DNA of 64,000 bases. Source: Palsa-744 sp036498265 (GTDB lineage: Bacteria; Actinomycetota; Thermoleophilia; Solirubrobacterales; Solirubrobacteraceae). Under the pieces are notes generated by a model that was given only the letters and a program-made list of their open reading frames with translations, had not been told where the DNA came from and searched no databases. The stretch is from NCBI GenBank assembly GCA_036498265.1, contig DASYFT010000030.1, positions 62,001-126,000 on the forward strand, read 5' to 3'. Each line of letters opens with the position of its first letter. Position 1 is the stretch's first letter. This document shows positions 15,126 to 22,584 of the stretch, one piece after another. Made by a program: the position numbers and the translations under genes.

Positions 15126-16520
15126 CTACCCGGGAGCGAACTCGCGGTCGGCCGCGGACTGCACGCCGGACGCCGAGAGATGTGGCGCCGGGCCGGGGGG
15201 TTCGACACCCGCCGTGGCCGCGCGTGCGCCGACCGCCCCCACAGCGGAGATCCGACCGGCCGGCCGGCCTGCGCCGGTTCCCTGCTCCGGGCCGAACTCG
15301 CGGGTGGCGCCGGCCGCGATCGAGCGCACCCGCCGCGATGACGCGGGCCCCGCGCCGCCGGCCATGGAGATTCCGGAGGTTCGCCGTCCGCCGGCGGTCG
15401 CGGCGTATCCGGACGGGCTCGTGGCGCCGCGCGCCGCAGGCCCGGATGCCACCGGCGCCGTGAGGCGATGCCTGTCCGTGCGGGTGTGACCGGCACCGCC
15501 ACCGAGCGCCACGCAGCCGGCCCCCACGCCGAGCGCCAGCGCGCAGCCGACGGCGAGCTTGGCGCCGAGCGGCCCGGCCCCGAGCATCCAGCCGCCGCCC
15601 GCCCCGCCGGCGCCCGCGCCTGCCGAGATGGACCCGACGCCGGCGCCCGCGCGCATGCCGGCCCCCGTGACGGCCGGACCGGCCAGGCTGCCGCCCGCCG
15701 CGGCCGCGTGCGCCCCGCCGCCTGCCACGGCCAGCGCCGCGGCGGCGATCCCGGACGGCGGGAACACCGGCGGCAGCACGGCGGCCAGGCCGCGAAGCGA
15801 AGCGACGTAGGCGCGACAGGCAGGGCAGTTGTCGCGGTGCATCACCGCCAACCGGTGACGCTCGCCGTCCGGGTCGAGGATCCCGTAGGCCAGACCGCGC
15901 ATCAGCGACCCCTGCTCCTCGCACCAGCCGCCGGCGCGGATGGTCTCCACCAGCGCGCCGACCTTTCCCGCGACGCCGGCCTGCCCGGCGCGGCAGCCGT
16001 CCATCAGCTTGCGCATGCGCGCGTCGCTCACGCCCATCTGGAGGGCGGCCTGCGAGCGCGACAGGCCCTGCAGGTAGCAGAGCACGGCGGCCTCCCGCTC
16101 GCGCCCCCCCAGCCGTCCGCGGAACCCCTCGAACAGCTGGCGCAGACGCATGCGGTCGTCGAGCGCCGCGGCGAGATCATGCTCCTGCCCCGGCTCGGCC
16201 TCGAGTCGAGCGGCGTCGGCAACGAGATCGCTGCGCTCGGCCGCCGAGCGCAGCCGAGCCCGGTGCTCCTCGATCGCCCGCCGGAACGTCACCACCACCA
16301 GCCAGCCTGCGGGGCTCTCGATCTCCTGCCCCGCGAGGAGCGCCGAGTAGAGCCCCTGCCACGCCTGGCCGTAACAGGCCTCGAGATCGGCGGCGTCCAG
16401 GCGAACGCCACTCGCTCGCAGCCGTCCACGGACCTTCGCGAGCACCCGGGCTCGCAGCGCCTCGAACTCGTCCCGCAGCAGGCGTTCGGCGCGATAGCGG
16501 CGGATCGCGAGCGGACTCAT
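15126..16520 (-). CDS. ECF-like sigma factor fused to zinc-finger anti-sigma-type domain and membrane segment
   Basis: A 464-residue protein. Residues ~25-90 resemble sigma-70 region 2 (DAADLEACYGQAWQGLYSAL, then PAGWLVVVTFRRAIEEHR). Residues ~135-180 resemble region 4 (REREAAVLCYLQGLSRSQAA, then MGVSDARMRKL). Then a Cys (GGWCEEQ) and HRDNCPACRAYVASL reproduce the C-x(n)-H-x3-C-x2-C zinc-finger anti-sigma (ZAS) layout, followed by Ala/Gly-rich hydrophobic stretches (about 255-275 and 320-345) and a low-complexity tail. A sigma factor covalently tethered to its own anti-sigma module and the membrane would have to be released or reshaped by a signal. It is divergent, 27 bp apart, from the WecG/TagA-type transferase, so it may act on the glycan locus. 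Target promoters are unknown. Confidence 0.75.
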   Translation of the reverse strand: MSPLAIRRYRAERLLRDEFEALRARVLAKVRGRLRASGVRLDAADLEACYGQAWQGLYSALLAGQEIESPAGWLVVVTFRRAIEEHRARLRSAAERSDLVADAARLEAEPGQEHDLAAALDDRMRLRQLFEGFRGRLGGREREAAVLCYLQGLSRSQAALQMGVSDARMRKLMDGCRAGQAGVAGKVGALVETIRAGGWCEEQGSLMRGLAYGILDPDGERHRLAVMHRDNCPACRAYVASLRGLAAVLPPVFPPSGIAAAALAVAGGGAHAAAAGGSLAGPAVTGAGMRAGAGVGSISAGAGAGGAGGGWMLGAGPLGAKLAVGCALALGVGAGCVALGGGAGHTRTDRHRLTAPVASGPAARGATSPSGYAATAGGRRTSGISMAGGAGPASSRRVRSIAAGATREFGPEQGTGAGRPAGRISAVGAVGARAATAGVEPPGPAPHLSASGVQSAADREFAPG

Positions 16521-16547
16521 CCCGCATGACGTTACGGAACGCTGCGA

Positions 16548-17426
16548 ATGACGCGAATGACGGTGTTGTGGACATCACGAGCCCGCGCCGGCGGCGACTG
16601 CGCCGGCGGCGGGTATCTTCAGCGAATCTCGACGACTTCCGCCCTCACACCACCGCCGCCGCCCCCGCGCGAGGAGATCCTCGGGATACCGCTGGCTGTC
16701 TCCGACTACGACGCGGTGGTCGGTTGGATGGAGGCGATGATCGCCGCGGGCTGCCGCGGCTACGTGACGGCGGCGGCCGTGAACCTCGTGATGTCCGCGC
16801 ACGAGGATCCCGAGGCGCTGGCGGCCGTGCTCGGTGCGACGCTGGCGGTCCCCGACGGCCAGCCGCTGGTGTGGGCGCTGCGTGCGCTCGGGCACAAGCG
16901 GGCGACGCGCGTCTACGGGCCGGACCTGATGGTCCACTTCTGCGCACGCGCGGCTCGCTCGGGTACGCCGATCTTCCTCTATGGCGGTCGCACCCCGGAG
17001 GCCTTGGGCCAGCTGGAACGGCGACTGCGGCAGCGATTTCCCGGGCTGCGGATAGCGGGCGGCCACTCGCCGCCGTTCCGTGAGCTCGAGCCCGAGGAGG
17101 AGGACCGGGTCGTGGCACAGATCAACTCGTCGGGAGCTGCCGTCGTGTGGGTCGGGACCGGCCAGCCCAAGCAGGAGAAGTGGATGCTGAAGATGCGCGG
17201 CCGGCTGTCGGCGCCGCTGCTCGTGGGGGTCGGCGCGGCGTTCGACTTCCATGCCGGCCTGGTCCCGCAGGCACCGCGCTGGATGCAGCGGGGTGGCCTC
17301 GAGTGGGTCTACCGGCTCGCGCGGGAGCCCCGCCGGCTGTGGCGCCGGTACGCCCGTTACAACCCCCGCTTCGTCGCCGGGTTCCTGCGCCAGTACCTCC
17401 GCCACCGCCGGCACGCACCGCGCTGA
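16548..17426 (+). CDS. WecG/TagA/CpsF-family glycosyltransferase (GT26)
   Basis: About 292 residues from the first ATG (a second ATG at 16557 is possible). After a poorly conserved proline-rich start (LTPPPPPPREE) the domain begins ILGIPLAVSDYDAVVGWM. It contains the family landmarks AVNLVMSAHEDPEA, VPDGQPLVWALRALG, RVYGPDLMVHFC, IFLYGGRTPEAL, VVWVGTGQPKQEKWM and GVGAAFDFHAGLVPQAPRWM, which include the catalytic Asp/Gln residues of TagA-like enzymes. It adds the second sugar (ManNAc-type in studied members) onto a lipid-linked first sugar at the inner membrane face. The C-terminal basic helices (EPRRLWRRYARY) fit membrane docking. Acceptor identity is inferred only from family. Confidence 0.92.
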   Translation: MTRMTVLWTSRARAGGDCAGGGYLQRISTTSALTPPPPPPREEILGIPLAVSDYDAVVGWMEAMIAAGCRGYVTAAAVNLVMSAHEDPEALAAVLGATLAVPDGQPLVWALRALGHKRATRVYGPDLMVHFCARAARSGTPIFLYGGRTPEALGQLERRLRQRFPGLRIAGGHSPPFRELEPEEEDRVVAQINSSGAAVVWVGTGQPKQEKWMLKMRGRLSAPLLVGVGAAFDFHAGLVPQAPRWMQRGGLEWVYRLAREPRRLWRRYARYNPRFVAGFLRQYLRHRRHAPR

Positions 17427-17466
17427 CGGGCGCGGCCGTCTGCTCCGCGACGGCAGGCTGCGCCGC

Positions 17467-17472
17467 TAACCT
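17467..17472 (+). promoter_or_regulatory. -10 box TAACCT, sugar dehydrogenase gene
   Basis: TAACCT ends 9 nt before ATG 17482, consistent with a leaderless or nearly leaderless transcript. Confidence 0.4.
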
Positions 17473-17481
17473 CTGCTGGCC

Positions 17482-18765
17482 ATGACGCCCCTGCAGAGCA
17501 ACGCCGACGTCTCGGTCGTCGGCCTTGGCCGCGTCGGGCTCCCGCTCGCGCTCTCGTTCGCGGACCGCGGCCTCGAGGTGGTGGGGATCGACAACGACCC
17601 GGCACGCCTGGAGGCCGTTGGAGAGGCACGGATGCCGTTCGCCGAGACAGGCGGCCAGGAGCTGCTCGAGCGCGCCTCGGCATCGGGGCGGCTCAGCCTG
17701 TCGTCGCGCGTCACCGATGCCGCACGAGCGCGGCACATCGTGATCACGCTCGGCACGCCGTCGTTCTCGCACATCGAGATCGACATGCGCGACATCCGCT
17801 CCGCTCTCGATGACCTGCTCGGCGTACTGGGCAGAGGGCAGTCGCTGATCCTGCGTTCGACCGTGGCCCCGGGGACCACCGACTTCGTCGCCGGCTACCT
17901 CGCCAAGCACCGCGGCTTCGAGATCGGCGAGGAGGTGTTCGTCGCGCATGCGCCGGAGCGCATCGCGGCCGGGCGCTTCATCGAGGAGATCGACACGCTG
18001 CCCTGCATCATCGGCGGCGTCGGGGCGCGCTCCGGGGAGGTGGTGGGCGAGCTCTTCGGCGCCTTTCGCGCGCCGATCGTGCAGACCTCGCCGGTCCAGG
18101 CGGAGCTCGCGAAGATCTGGACGAACATCCTCCGCTATGCCAACTTCGCCCTGCCGAACCTCCTGATGATGGATTGCGAGCGACACTCGGCGAACGTCTT
18201 CGAGGTGATCGACCTGATCAACCGCGACTACCCGCGTGGCGGCATCGCGCAGCCGGGCCTCACCGCCGGCACGTGCCTGCGCAAGGACTTCGCGTTCTCG
18301 GAGGAGCGTTCGGCCGCGCCGGGGATGCTGCTCGCGGTTTCGAGGGTCAACGAGTCGGTGCCACTGTTCCTGCTCGAGGGTGCCAAGCGCCGCCTCGGTG
18401 CACTCGGCAACAGGAAGGTGGCGGTCCTGGGCCTGGCCTTCAAGGCGGACACCGACGACGAGCGCGACTCGCTCGCGCACAAGCTCATCCGCCTGCTCGA
18501 ACGGGAGCTGGCCGACGTCGTGGTGCACGACCCTCACGTCGCCACCCCCACCGTCTCGCTCGTCGACGCGATCGACGGAGCGGACGTGGTGCTCGTGGCG
18601 ACCAACCACTCCGAGTTCCGGGACCCGCGGGTGCTCGCGACGATCGCCGAGCGGGCCGCGGACGACTGCCTGGTCGTGGACCCGTGGAACTGCTGGGGCG
18701 CAGCGCAGGTGTTCGCCTATGCCTCCGAGCTCGCCGTGTTGACACCCACCCGCCCGACCGGGTGA
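17482..18765 (+). CDS. Nucleotide-sugar dehydrogenase (UDP-ManNAc/UDP-glucose dehydrogenase family)
   Basis: A 427-residue NAD-dependent sugar dehydrogenase with all three domains. The Rossmann start is VSVVGLGRVGLPLALSFA. The central domain has AELAKIWTNILRYANFA, with the conserved Lys near 211, and TAGTCLRKDF, with the nucleophilic Cys near 265. The C-terminal UDP-binding domain has KVAVLGLAFKADTDDERDS. It oxidises C6 of an NDP-sugar twice to give a uronic acid. The T-A-G-T-C-L-R-K-D form is closer to WecC/Vi-type enzymes than to plain UDP-glucose dehydrogenase, so UDP-ManNAc or UDP-GalNAc are options. Its stop overlaps the epimerase GTG by 4 nt. Confidence 0.9.
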   Translation: MTPLQSNADVSVVGLGRVGLPLALSFADRGLEVVGIDNDPARLEAVGEARMPFAETGGQELLERASASGRLSLSSRVTDAARARHIVITLGTPSFSHIEIDMRDIRSALDDLLGVLGRGQSLILRSTVAPGTTDFVAGYLAKHRGFEIGEEVFVAHAPERIAAGRFIEEIDTLPCIIGGVGARSGEVVGELFGAFRAPIVQTSPVQAELAKIWTNILRYANFALPNLLMMDCERHSANVFEVIDLINRDYPRGGIAQPGLTAGTCLRKDFAFSEERSAAPGMLLAVSRVNESVPLFLLEGAKRRLGALGNRKVAVLGLAFKADTDDERDSLAHKLIRLLERELADVVVHDPHVATPTVSLVDAIDGADVVLVATNHSEFRDPRVLATIAERAADDCLVVDPWNCWGAAQVFAYASELAVLTPTRPTG

Positions 18766-19745
18766 GCCGGGTCCTCGTCACGGGCGGAGCCGGCACGATC
18801 GGCGCCGCCGTAGTGAGACGCCTGCTCGCCGATCCCGCCTACGAGATCCGCGTCTCGGACCAGCGCGAGGCGCCGCGGTGGATGCGTGAGGGAGCGGAGG
18901 TCCATACCGGCGACCTCCGGCTGCCCGAGCAGGCCGCCGAGGCGGTCAAGGGATGCACGCACGTCATCCACCTGGCGGCGATCGTCGGCGGAATCGCCAA
19001 CTTCCACCGCCTGCCGTACACGTTGACCGAGGTCAACAACGCCCTGTACAACGGGGTGATCGGAGCGGCACTCGAAGCGCAGGTGGAGCGCTTCGTCTAC
19101 GTGTCCTCCTCGATGGTCTTCGAGCGCGCCGAGCTGTTCCCCACGCCTGAGGACTACCTGCCGCAGTGCCCGGTGCCGCTGTCCGCCTATGGCTACTCGA
19201 AGCTCACCGGGGAGGTCTACTGCCGCGCCGCCCACGAGGAGCACGGCCTCCCGTTCACCATCTGCCGTCCGTTCAACGCCTACGGCCCGGGCGAGATGCC
19301 GGACGCCGAGCCGGGGATCGCGCACGCGGTCCCCGACCTGATCAAGAAGGCGCTCTCGGGGCAGCGCCCGCTCGAGATCTTCGGGTCCGGCGAGCAGACG
19401 AGGACGCTCACCCACGTCGAGGACATCGCAGACGGCATCGTCACCGCGATGAGCTCACTGGCGGGGCTGGGCGAGGACTTCAACATCTCGGCATCGCGCG
19501 AGCTGACGATCACCGAGATAGCGCGGATCATCTGGGAGGCCTGCGGGCGGGAGCCCGACGACTTCGCGCTCGAGCACCTTCCGACCTTCGCCGTCGACGT
19601 GCAGCGGCGCTGGCCGTCGGTCGAGAAGGCTCGCCGGCTGCTCGGCTGGGAGGCGCGGATCGACCTCGAGGACGGCATCGCATCGACCGTCCGCTGGCTG
19701 CGAGACCGCGACGGCGCGGCCGCGACGGCCACCGCCACGACCTGA
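18762..19745 (+). CDS. NAD-dependent nucleotide-sugar epimerase/dehydratase (extended SDR)
   Basis: A 327-residue extended SDR. It begins VSRVLVTGGAGTIGAAVVRRL, the G-x2-G-x2-G NAD motif. The catalytic Ser is in VYVSSSMVFERAE and the Y-x3-K pair is in SAYGYSKLTGEVYC. Sugar-binding motifs include PFNAYGPGEMPD and EQTRTLTHVEDIADG. GTG at 18762 overlaps the preceding stop (GTGA), so it is co-translated with the sugar dehydrogenase and probably acts on a related uronic-acid or hexose nucleotide. The longer in-frame ORF upstream is antisense shadow. The exact reaction (4-epimerase, 4,6-dehydratase or other) is not decided. Confidence 0.88.
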   Translation: MSRVLVTGGAGTIGAAVVRRLLADPAYEIRVSDQREAPRWMREGAEVHTGDLRLPEQAAEAVKGCTHVIHLAAIVGGIANFHRLPYTLTEVNNALYNGVIGAALEAQVERFVYVSSSMVFERAELFPTPEDYLPQCPVPLSAYGYSKLTGEVYCRAAHEEHGLPFTICRPFNAYGPGEMPDAEPGIAHAVPDLIKKALSGQRPLEIFGSGEQTRTLTHVEDIADGIVTAMSSLAGLGEDFNISASRELTITEIARIIWEACGREPDDFALEHLPTFAVDVQRRWPSVEKARRLLGWEARIDLEDGIASTVRWLRDRDGAAATATATT

Positions 19746-19791
19746 GTGCCACGGTCGCCGGCCGAGCGGCTGGCCCATCGCCGGTGACATA

Positions 19792-19797
19792 TAGGCT
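19792..19797 (+). promoter_or_regulatory. -10 box TAGGCT, gmd gene
   Basis: TAGGCT, within the AT-rich ACATATAGGCT, ends 9 nt before the ATG at 19807. Confidence 0.45.
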
Positions 19798-19806
19798 TCC
19801 CGGCCG

Positions 19807-20781
19807 ATGACCGACCGCCGCTCAGCGCTCATAACAGGAGTCACAGGCCAGGACGGATCCTACCTCGCCGAGCTCCTCCTCGAGAAGGGCTACGAGGTGC
19901 ATGGCATGGTGCGCCGCGCCTCGACCGAGAAGTTCGACCGCATCGAGCACATCCGCGACCGCATAACGCTCCACCAGGGCGACCTGCTCGACCAGCGCTC
20001 GCTGGTCGACGCGCTGCGGGCCGCCAGGCCCACCGAGATCTACAACCTCGCGGCGATGTCGTTCGTCGCCGTCTCCTGGATCCAGCCCACGCTGACCGCG
20101 GAGTTCACCGGCGTGGGAGTGACGCGAATGCTCGAGGCGATGCGGGAAGTCTGCCCCGACGCCCGTTTCTACCAGGCCTCCTCGAGTGAGATGTTCGGCA
20201 AGGTGCTCGAGGTACCGCAGACCGAGACCACCCCCTTCTACCCGCGTTCACCATATGGCGTGGCGAAGGTCTACGGGCACTTCATCACTGTTAATTATCG
20301 TGAGTCTTACAACCTTCACGCTACGTCAGGGATACTTTTTAACCACGAGGGTCCACGCCGGGGGCTGGAATTTGTAACACGAAAGGTGACCTGGCACGCG
20401 GCCGCGATCAAGCACGGCCTGACGAAGGAGCTGCGGCTCGGGAACCTCGACGCGGAACGGGATTGGGGCTACGCGAAGGACTACGTAGAAGCGATGTGGC
20501 TGATGCTGCAGCAGGACGATCCACAGGACTACGTGATCGCGACCGGGGAGGCCCACTCGGTCCGCGATTGCTGCCGCATCGCGTTCGACGAGGCGGGGCT
20601 CGGGGACTTCGAGAGGTACGTGGTCATCGACCCGGCGTTCGTGAGGCCCGCCGAGGTCGACCACCTGATAGGCAACCCCGCCAAGGCCGAGCGCGACCTG
20701 GGATGGAAGCCGCGAACCTCGTTCGAGGAGCTCATCCGACTGATGACCCGCGCCGACCTGGAGTCACTGAAGAGCGGCTGA
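19807..20781 (+). CDS. gmd: GDP-mannose 4,6-dehydratase
   Basis: A 324-residue extended SDR. The N-terminus LITGVTGQDGSYLAELLLEKGYEVHG is diagnostic of GMD. Catalytic residues are present: S126 and E128 in YQASSSEMFG, then Y150 and K154 in SPYGVAKVYG. NP-binding motifs NHEGPRRG and FVTRKV follow. It converts GDP-mannose to GDP-4-keto-6-deoxymannose, the precursor of GDP-rhamnose, fucose or perosamine. Codons about 161-194 (near 20287-20390) use AT-rich codons (GTT, AAT, TAT, ATA, CTT, TTT, GTA, ACA, CGA) unlike the rest of the gene: 23 of 57 bases are G/C in 20288-20344. The protein stays intact through that patch. The GTG of the aminotransferase follows 4 nt after the stop. Confidence 0.95.
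   Translation: MTDRRSALITGVTGQDGSYLAELLLEKGYEVHGMVRRASTEKFDRIEHIRDRITLHQGDLLDQRSLVDALRAARPTEIYNLAAMSFVAVSWIQPTLTAEFTGVGVTRMLEAMREVCPDARFYQASSSEMFGKVLEVPQTETTPFYPRSPYGVAKVYGHFITVNYRESYNLHATSGILFNHEGPRRGLEFVTRKVTWHAAAIKHGLTKELRLGNLDAERDWGYAKDYVEAMWLMLQQDDPQDYVIATGEAHSVRDCCRIAFDEAGLGDFERYVVIDPAFVRPAEVDHLIGNPAKAERDLGWKPRTSFEELIRLMTRADLESLKSG
20287..20390 (+). other. Low-GC codon patch inside gmd
   Basis: About 100 bp of normal reading frame uses AT-rich synonymous codons, flanked on both sides by the local GC-rich style. The patch covers one of the most conserved segments of GMD. Recombination, an assembly chimera and an embedded regulatory element are all possible. Confidence 0.7.
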
Positions 20782-20785
20782 GCAG

Positions 20786-21868
20786 GTGGCTGTTCCGCTG
20801 TTCGACACCTCCTCGGCGCTGGCCCCTCTCCGCGACGAGCTGCGGGCGGCCGTGGCCCGCGTGCTGGACTCCGAGCGCTACATCCTCGGCCCCGAGGTGG
20901 AGGCTTTCGAGCACGAGCTCGCCGCCTACTGCGGCGCTCGCCACGCGGTGGGGGTGGCCAACGGCACCGATGCGATCACGATCGCCCTGCGTGCGATGGG
21001 GGTCGGCCCTGGCGACGAGGTGGTGGTGCCGTCGTTCACCTTCTACGCCTCCGCGGAGGCGATCCCGCCGACGGGCGCGACGCCCGTCTTCTGCGACATC
21101 GACCCCGAGACCTACTGCGTCACGGCCGAGACCGTCCGCGCCGCGCTCACGCCGCGCACGCGCGCGGTGATCGCGGTGCATCTGTTCGGCAACGTCGCTC
21201 CGGTGGCGGAGATCGAGGCCCTGGGCGTGCCCGTCCTCGAGGACGCCGCCCAGGCCGCGGGGTCCACGGCCGGCGACTCGCGCCCGGGGGCGCTGGGCAC
21301 CGCCGCCACGTTCTCCTTCTTCCCCTCGAAGAACCTCGGCTGCTTCGGCGACGGCGGCATGATCACGACCTCGGACGACGGCATCGCCGAGCGGGCACGG
21401 ACGCTTCGCTTCCACGGCTCGCGCGACAAGGTCACCTACGAGCAGGTGGGTTACAACTCGCGCCTGGATGAGCTGCAGGCGGCGATCCTGCGGGTCCAGC
21501 TCCCCCACCTCGACGGGTGGGCCGAGCGGCGCCGCGAGGTCGGGCGCCACTACGAGCAGGCGGGGCTGGGAGACCTGGTCGGCCTGCCACGGCCGACCCA
21601 TGATGCGGCACCTGCCTGGCACCTGTACGTCGTCAGCCACCCGCAGGTCGAGCGTCTCGAAGCAGCGCTCGCCGCCGCCGGCATCGGCTGCAAGCCCTAC
21701 TACCGCACGCCGGTCCACAGGCAGGAGCCGATGCGGGCGTGGGGCGCCGGCGCCGGGCTGCCGGCCACCGAACGGGCCGCCGCGGCGCATCTGGCCATCC
21801 CGATGAGCCCGGTGCTCAGCAGCGAGCAGGTCCGCGAGGTGGTCGACGCGGTCCGCGCCGCCGGCTAG
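20786..21868 (+). CDS. DegT/DnrJ/EryC1/StrS sugar aminotransferase
   Basis: A 360-residue PLP enzyme. Motifs: GVANGTDAITIALRAMG (phosphate-binding turn), VVVPSFTFYASAEAI, VLEDAAQAAGST with the pyridine Asp, FSFFPSKNLGCFGDGGMI with the Schiff-base Lys, and RFHGSRDKVTYEQVGYNSRLDELQAA. It aminates a keto-sugar nucleotide. FFPSKNLG and the overall form are close to WbpE/WlbC-type 3-aminotransferases, which fits the adjacent dehydrogenase (22581) and hexapeptide transferase (21865). The start is GTG 20786, 4 nt after gmd. Its stop codon overlaps the convergent gene's stop (CTAG). Confidence 0.93.
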   Translation: MAVPLFDTSSALAPLRDELRAAVARVLDSERYILGPEVEAFEHELAAYCGARHAVGVANGTDAITIALRAMGVGPGDEVVVPSFTFYASAEAIPPTGATPVFCDIDPETYCVTAETVRAALTPRTRAVIAVHLFGNVAPVAEIEALGVPVLEDAAQAAGSTAGDSRPGALGTAATFSFFPSKNLGCFGDGGMITTSDDGIAERARTLRFHGSRDKVTYEQVGYNSRLDELQAAILRVQLPHLDGWAERRREVGRHYEQAGLGDLVGLPRPTHDAAPAWHLYVVSHPQVERLEAALAAAGIGCKPYYRTPVHRQEPMRAWGAGAGLPATERAAAAHLAIPMSPVLSSEQVREVVDAVRAAG

Positions 21869-22584
21869 CGCCAGCGATCGAGCAGGTCCTCGTCGGGGAC
21901 CTCTCGCACGACCGACGCCGGATTGCCCATTACGACGCCGCGCGCCGGGACGTCTCGTGTGACGACGGCGCCGGCCGCCACGAACGCCTCCTCGCCCACC
22001 TCCACCCCGGGCACGAGCACCGCTCCGGCGCCGATGCGGCAGGCGCGGCGCAGCACCGCTCCCCGGAGCGGCGCCTGCGGTCCGTGGCGGCCCATCGTGT
22101 CGTCGTTGGTGGTGATCGCCCCGGGGCCGATGAAGACGTCATCCTCGACGAGCGTGAAGGCCGTGAGGTAAACCCCGGACTGGACGCGCGCGCGGGAGCC
22201 GACGCGCACGTCGCTGTCGAGCACGCTGCCGGCGCCGATGACCGATCCGGCGCCGACCACGGAGCGCTCGCGCACGAACGACCGATCGCCGAGCAGCACG
22301 TCGCCCCCGATGTCGGCGCCGGCGAAGAGCACCGCCCCGGTCCCCACCGAGACGGCCGGCGCCAGCCGCAACGGGCCGACCTCGCCTCGCGCCCTCGAGT
22401 GAGGCGAGAGCCGAGGCTGCCTGCCGAGCACGGCATGGTCTGCGATCACGCAGCCGTCGCCGATGATCGAGCCCTCGTGCACGACCACGTAGGCGCCGAA
22501 CTCCACGTCCTCTCCGAGGCGCACGCCGTCTGCGATCAACGGACCTGCCGTCGCGAAGCTGATCCTCCCCGGTTCGGCCGTCAC
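21865..22584 (-). CDS. Left-handed beta-helix (hexapeptide repeat) acyltransferase
   Basis: A 239-residue protein built of hexapeptide repeats such as IADGVRLGEDVEFG, IGDGCVIADHAVLG, VGAGSVIGAGSVLDSDVRVGS and IGAGAVLVPGVEVGEEAFVAAGAVVTRDVPARGVVMGNPASVV. The last stretch is the acyl-CoA-binding end typical of sugar O- or N-acetyltransferases (WbpD/WlbB type), and DVFIGPGAITTNDDTMG supplies an N-D-x2 stretch of that family. It is longer than a minimal WbpD. GTG 22584 overlaps the dehydrogenase stop by 4 nt, so the pair is co-translated, consistent with acetylating an amino-sugar nucleotide. Confidence 0.87.
   Translation of the reverse strand: MTAEPGRISFATAGPLIADGVRLGEDVEFGAYVVVHEGSIIGDGCVIADHAVLGRQPRLSPHSRARGEVGPLRLAPAVSVGTGAVLFAGADIGGDVLLGDRSFVRERSVVGAGSVIGAGSVLDSDVRVGSRARVQSGVYLTAFTLVEDDVFIGPGAITTNDDTMGRHGPQAPLRGAVLRRACRIGAGAVLVPGVEVGEEAFVAAGAVVTRDVPARGVVMGNPASVVREVPDEDLLDRWR

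Noticed and set aside
20287..20390. Insertion element or separate gene causing the low-GC patch in gmd
   Set aside because: The reading frame and GMD motifs continue unbroken; only codon choice changes.
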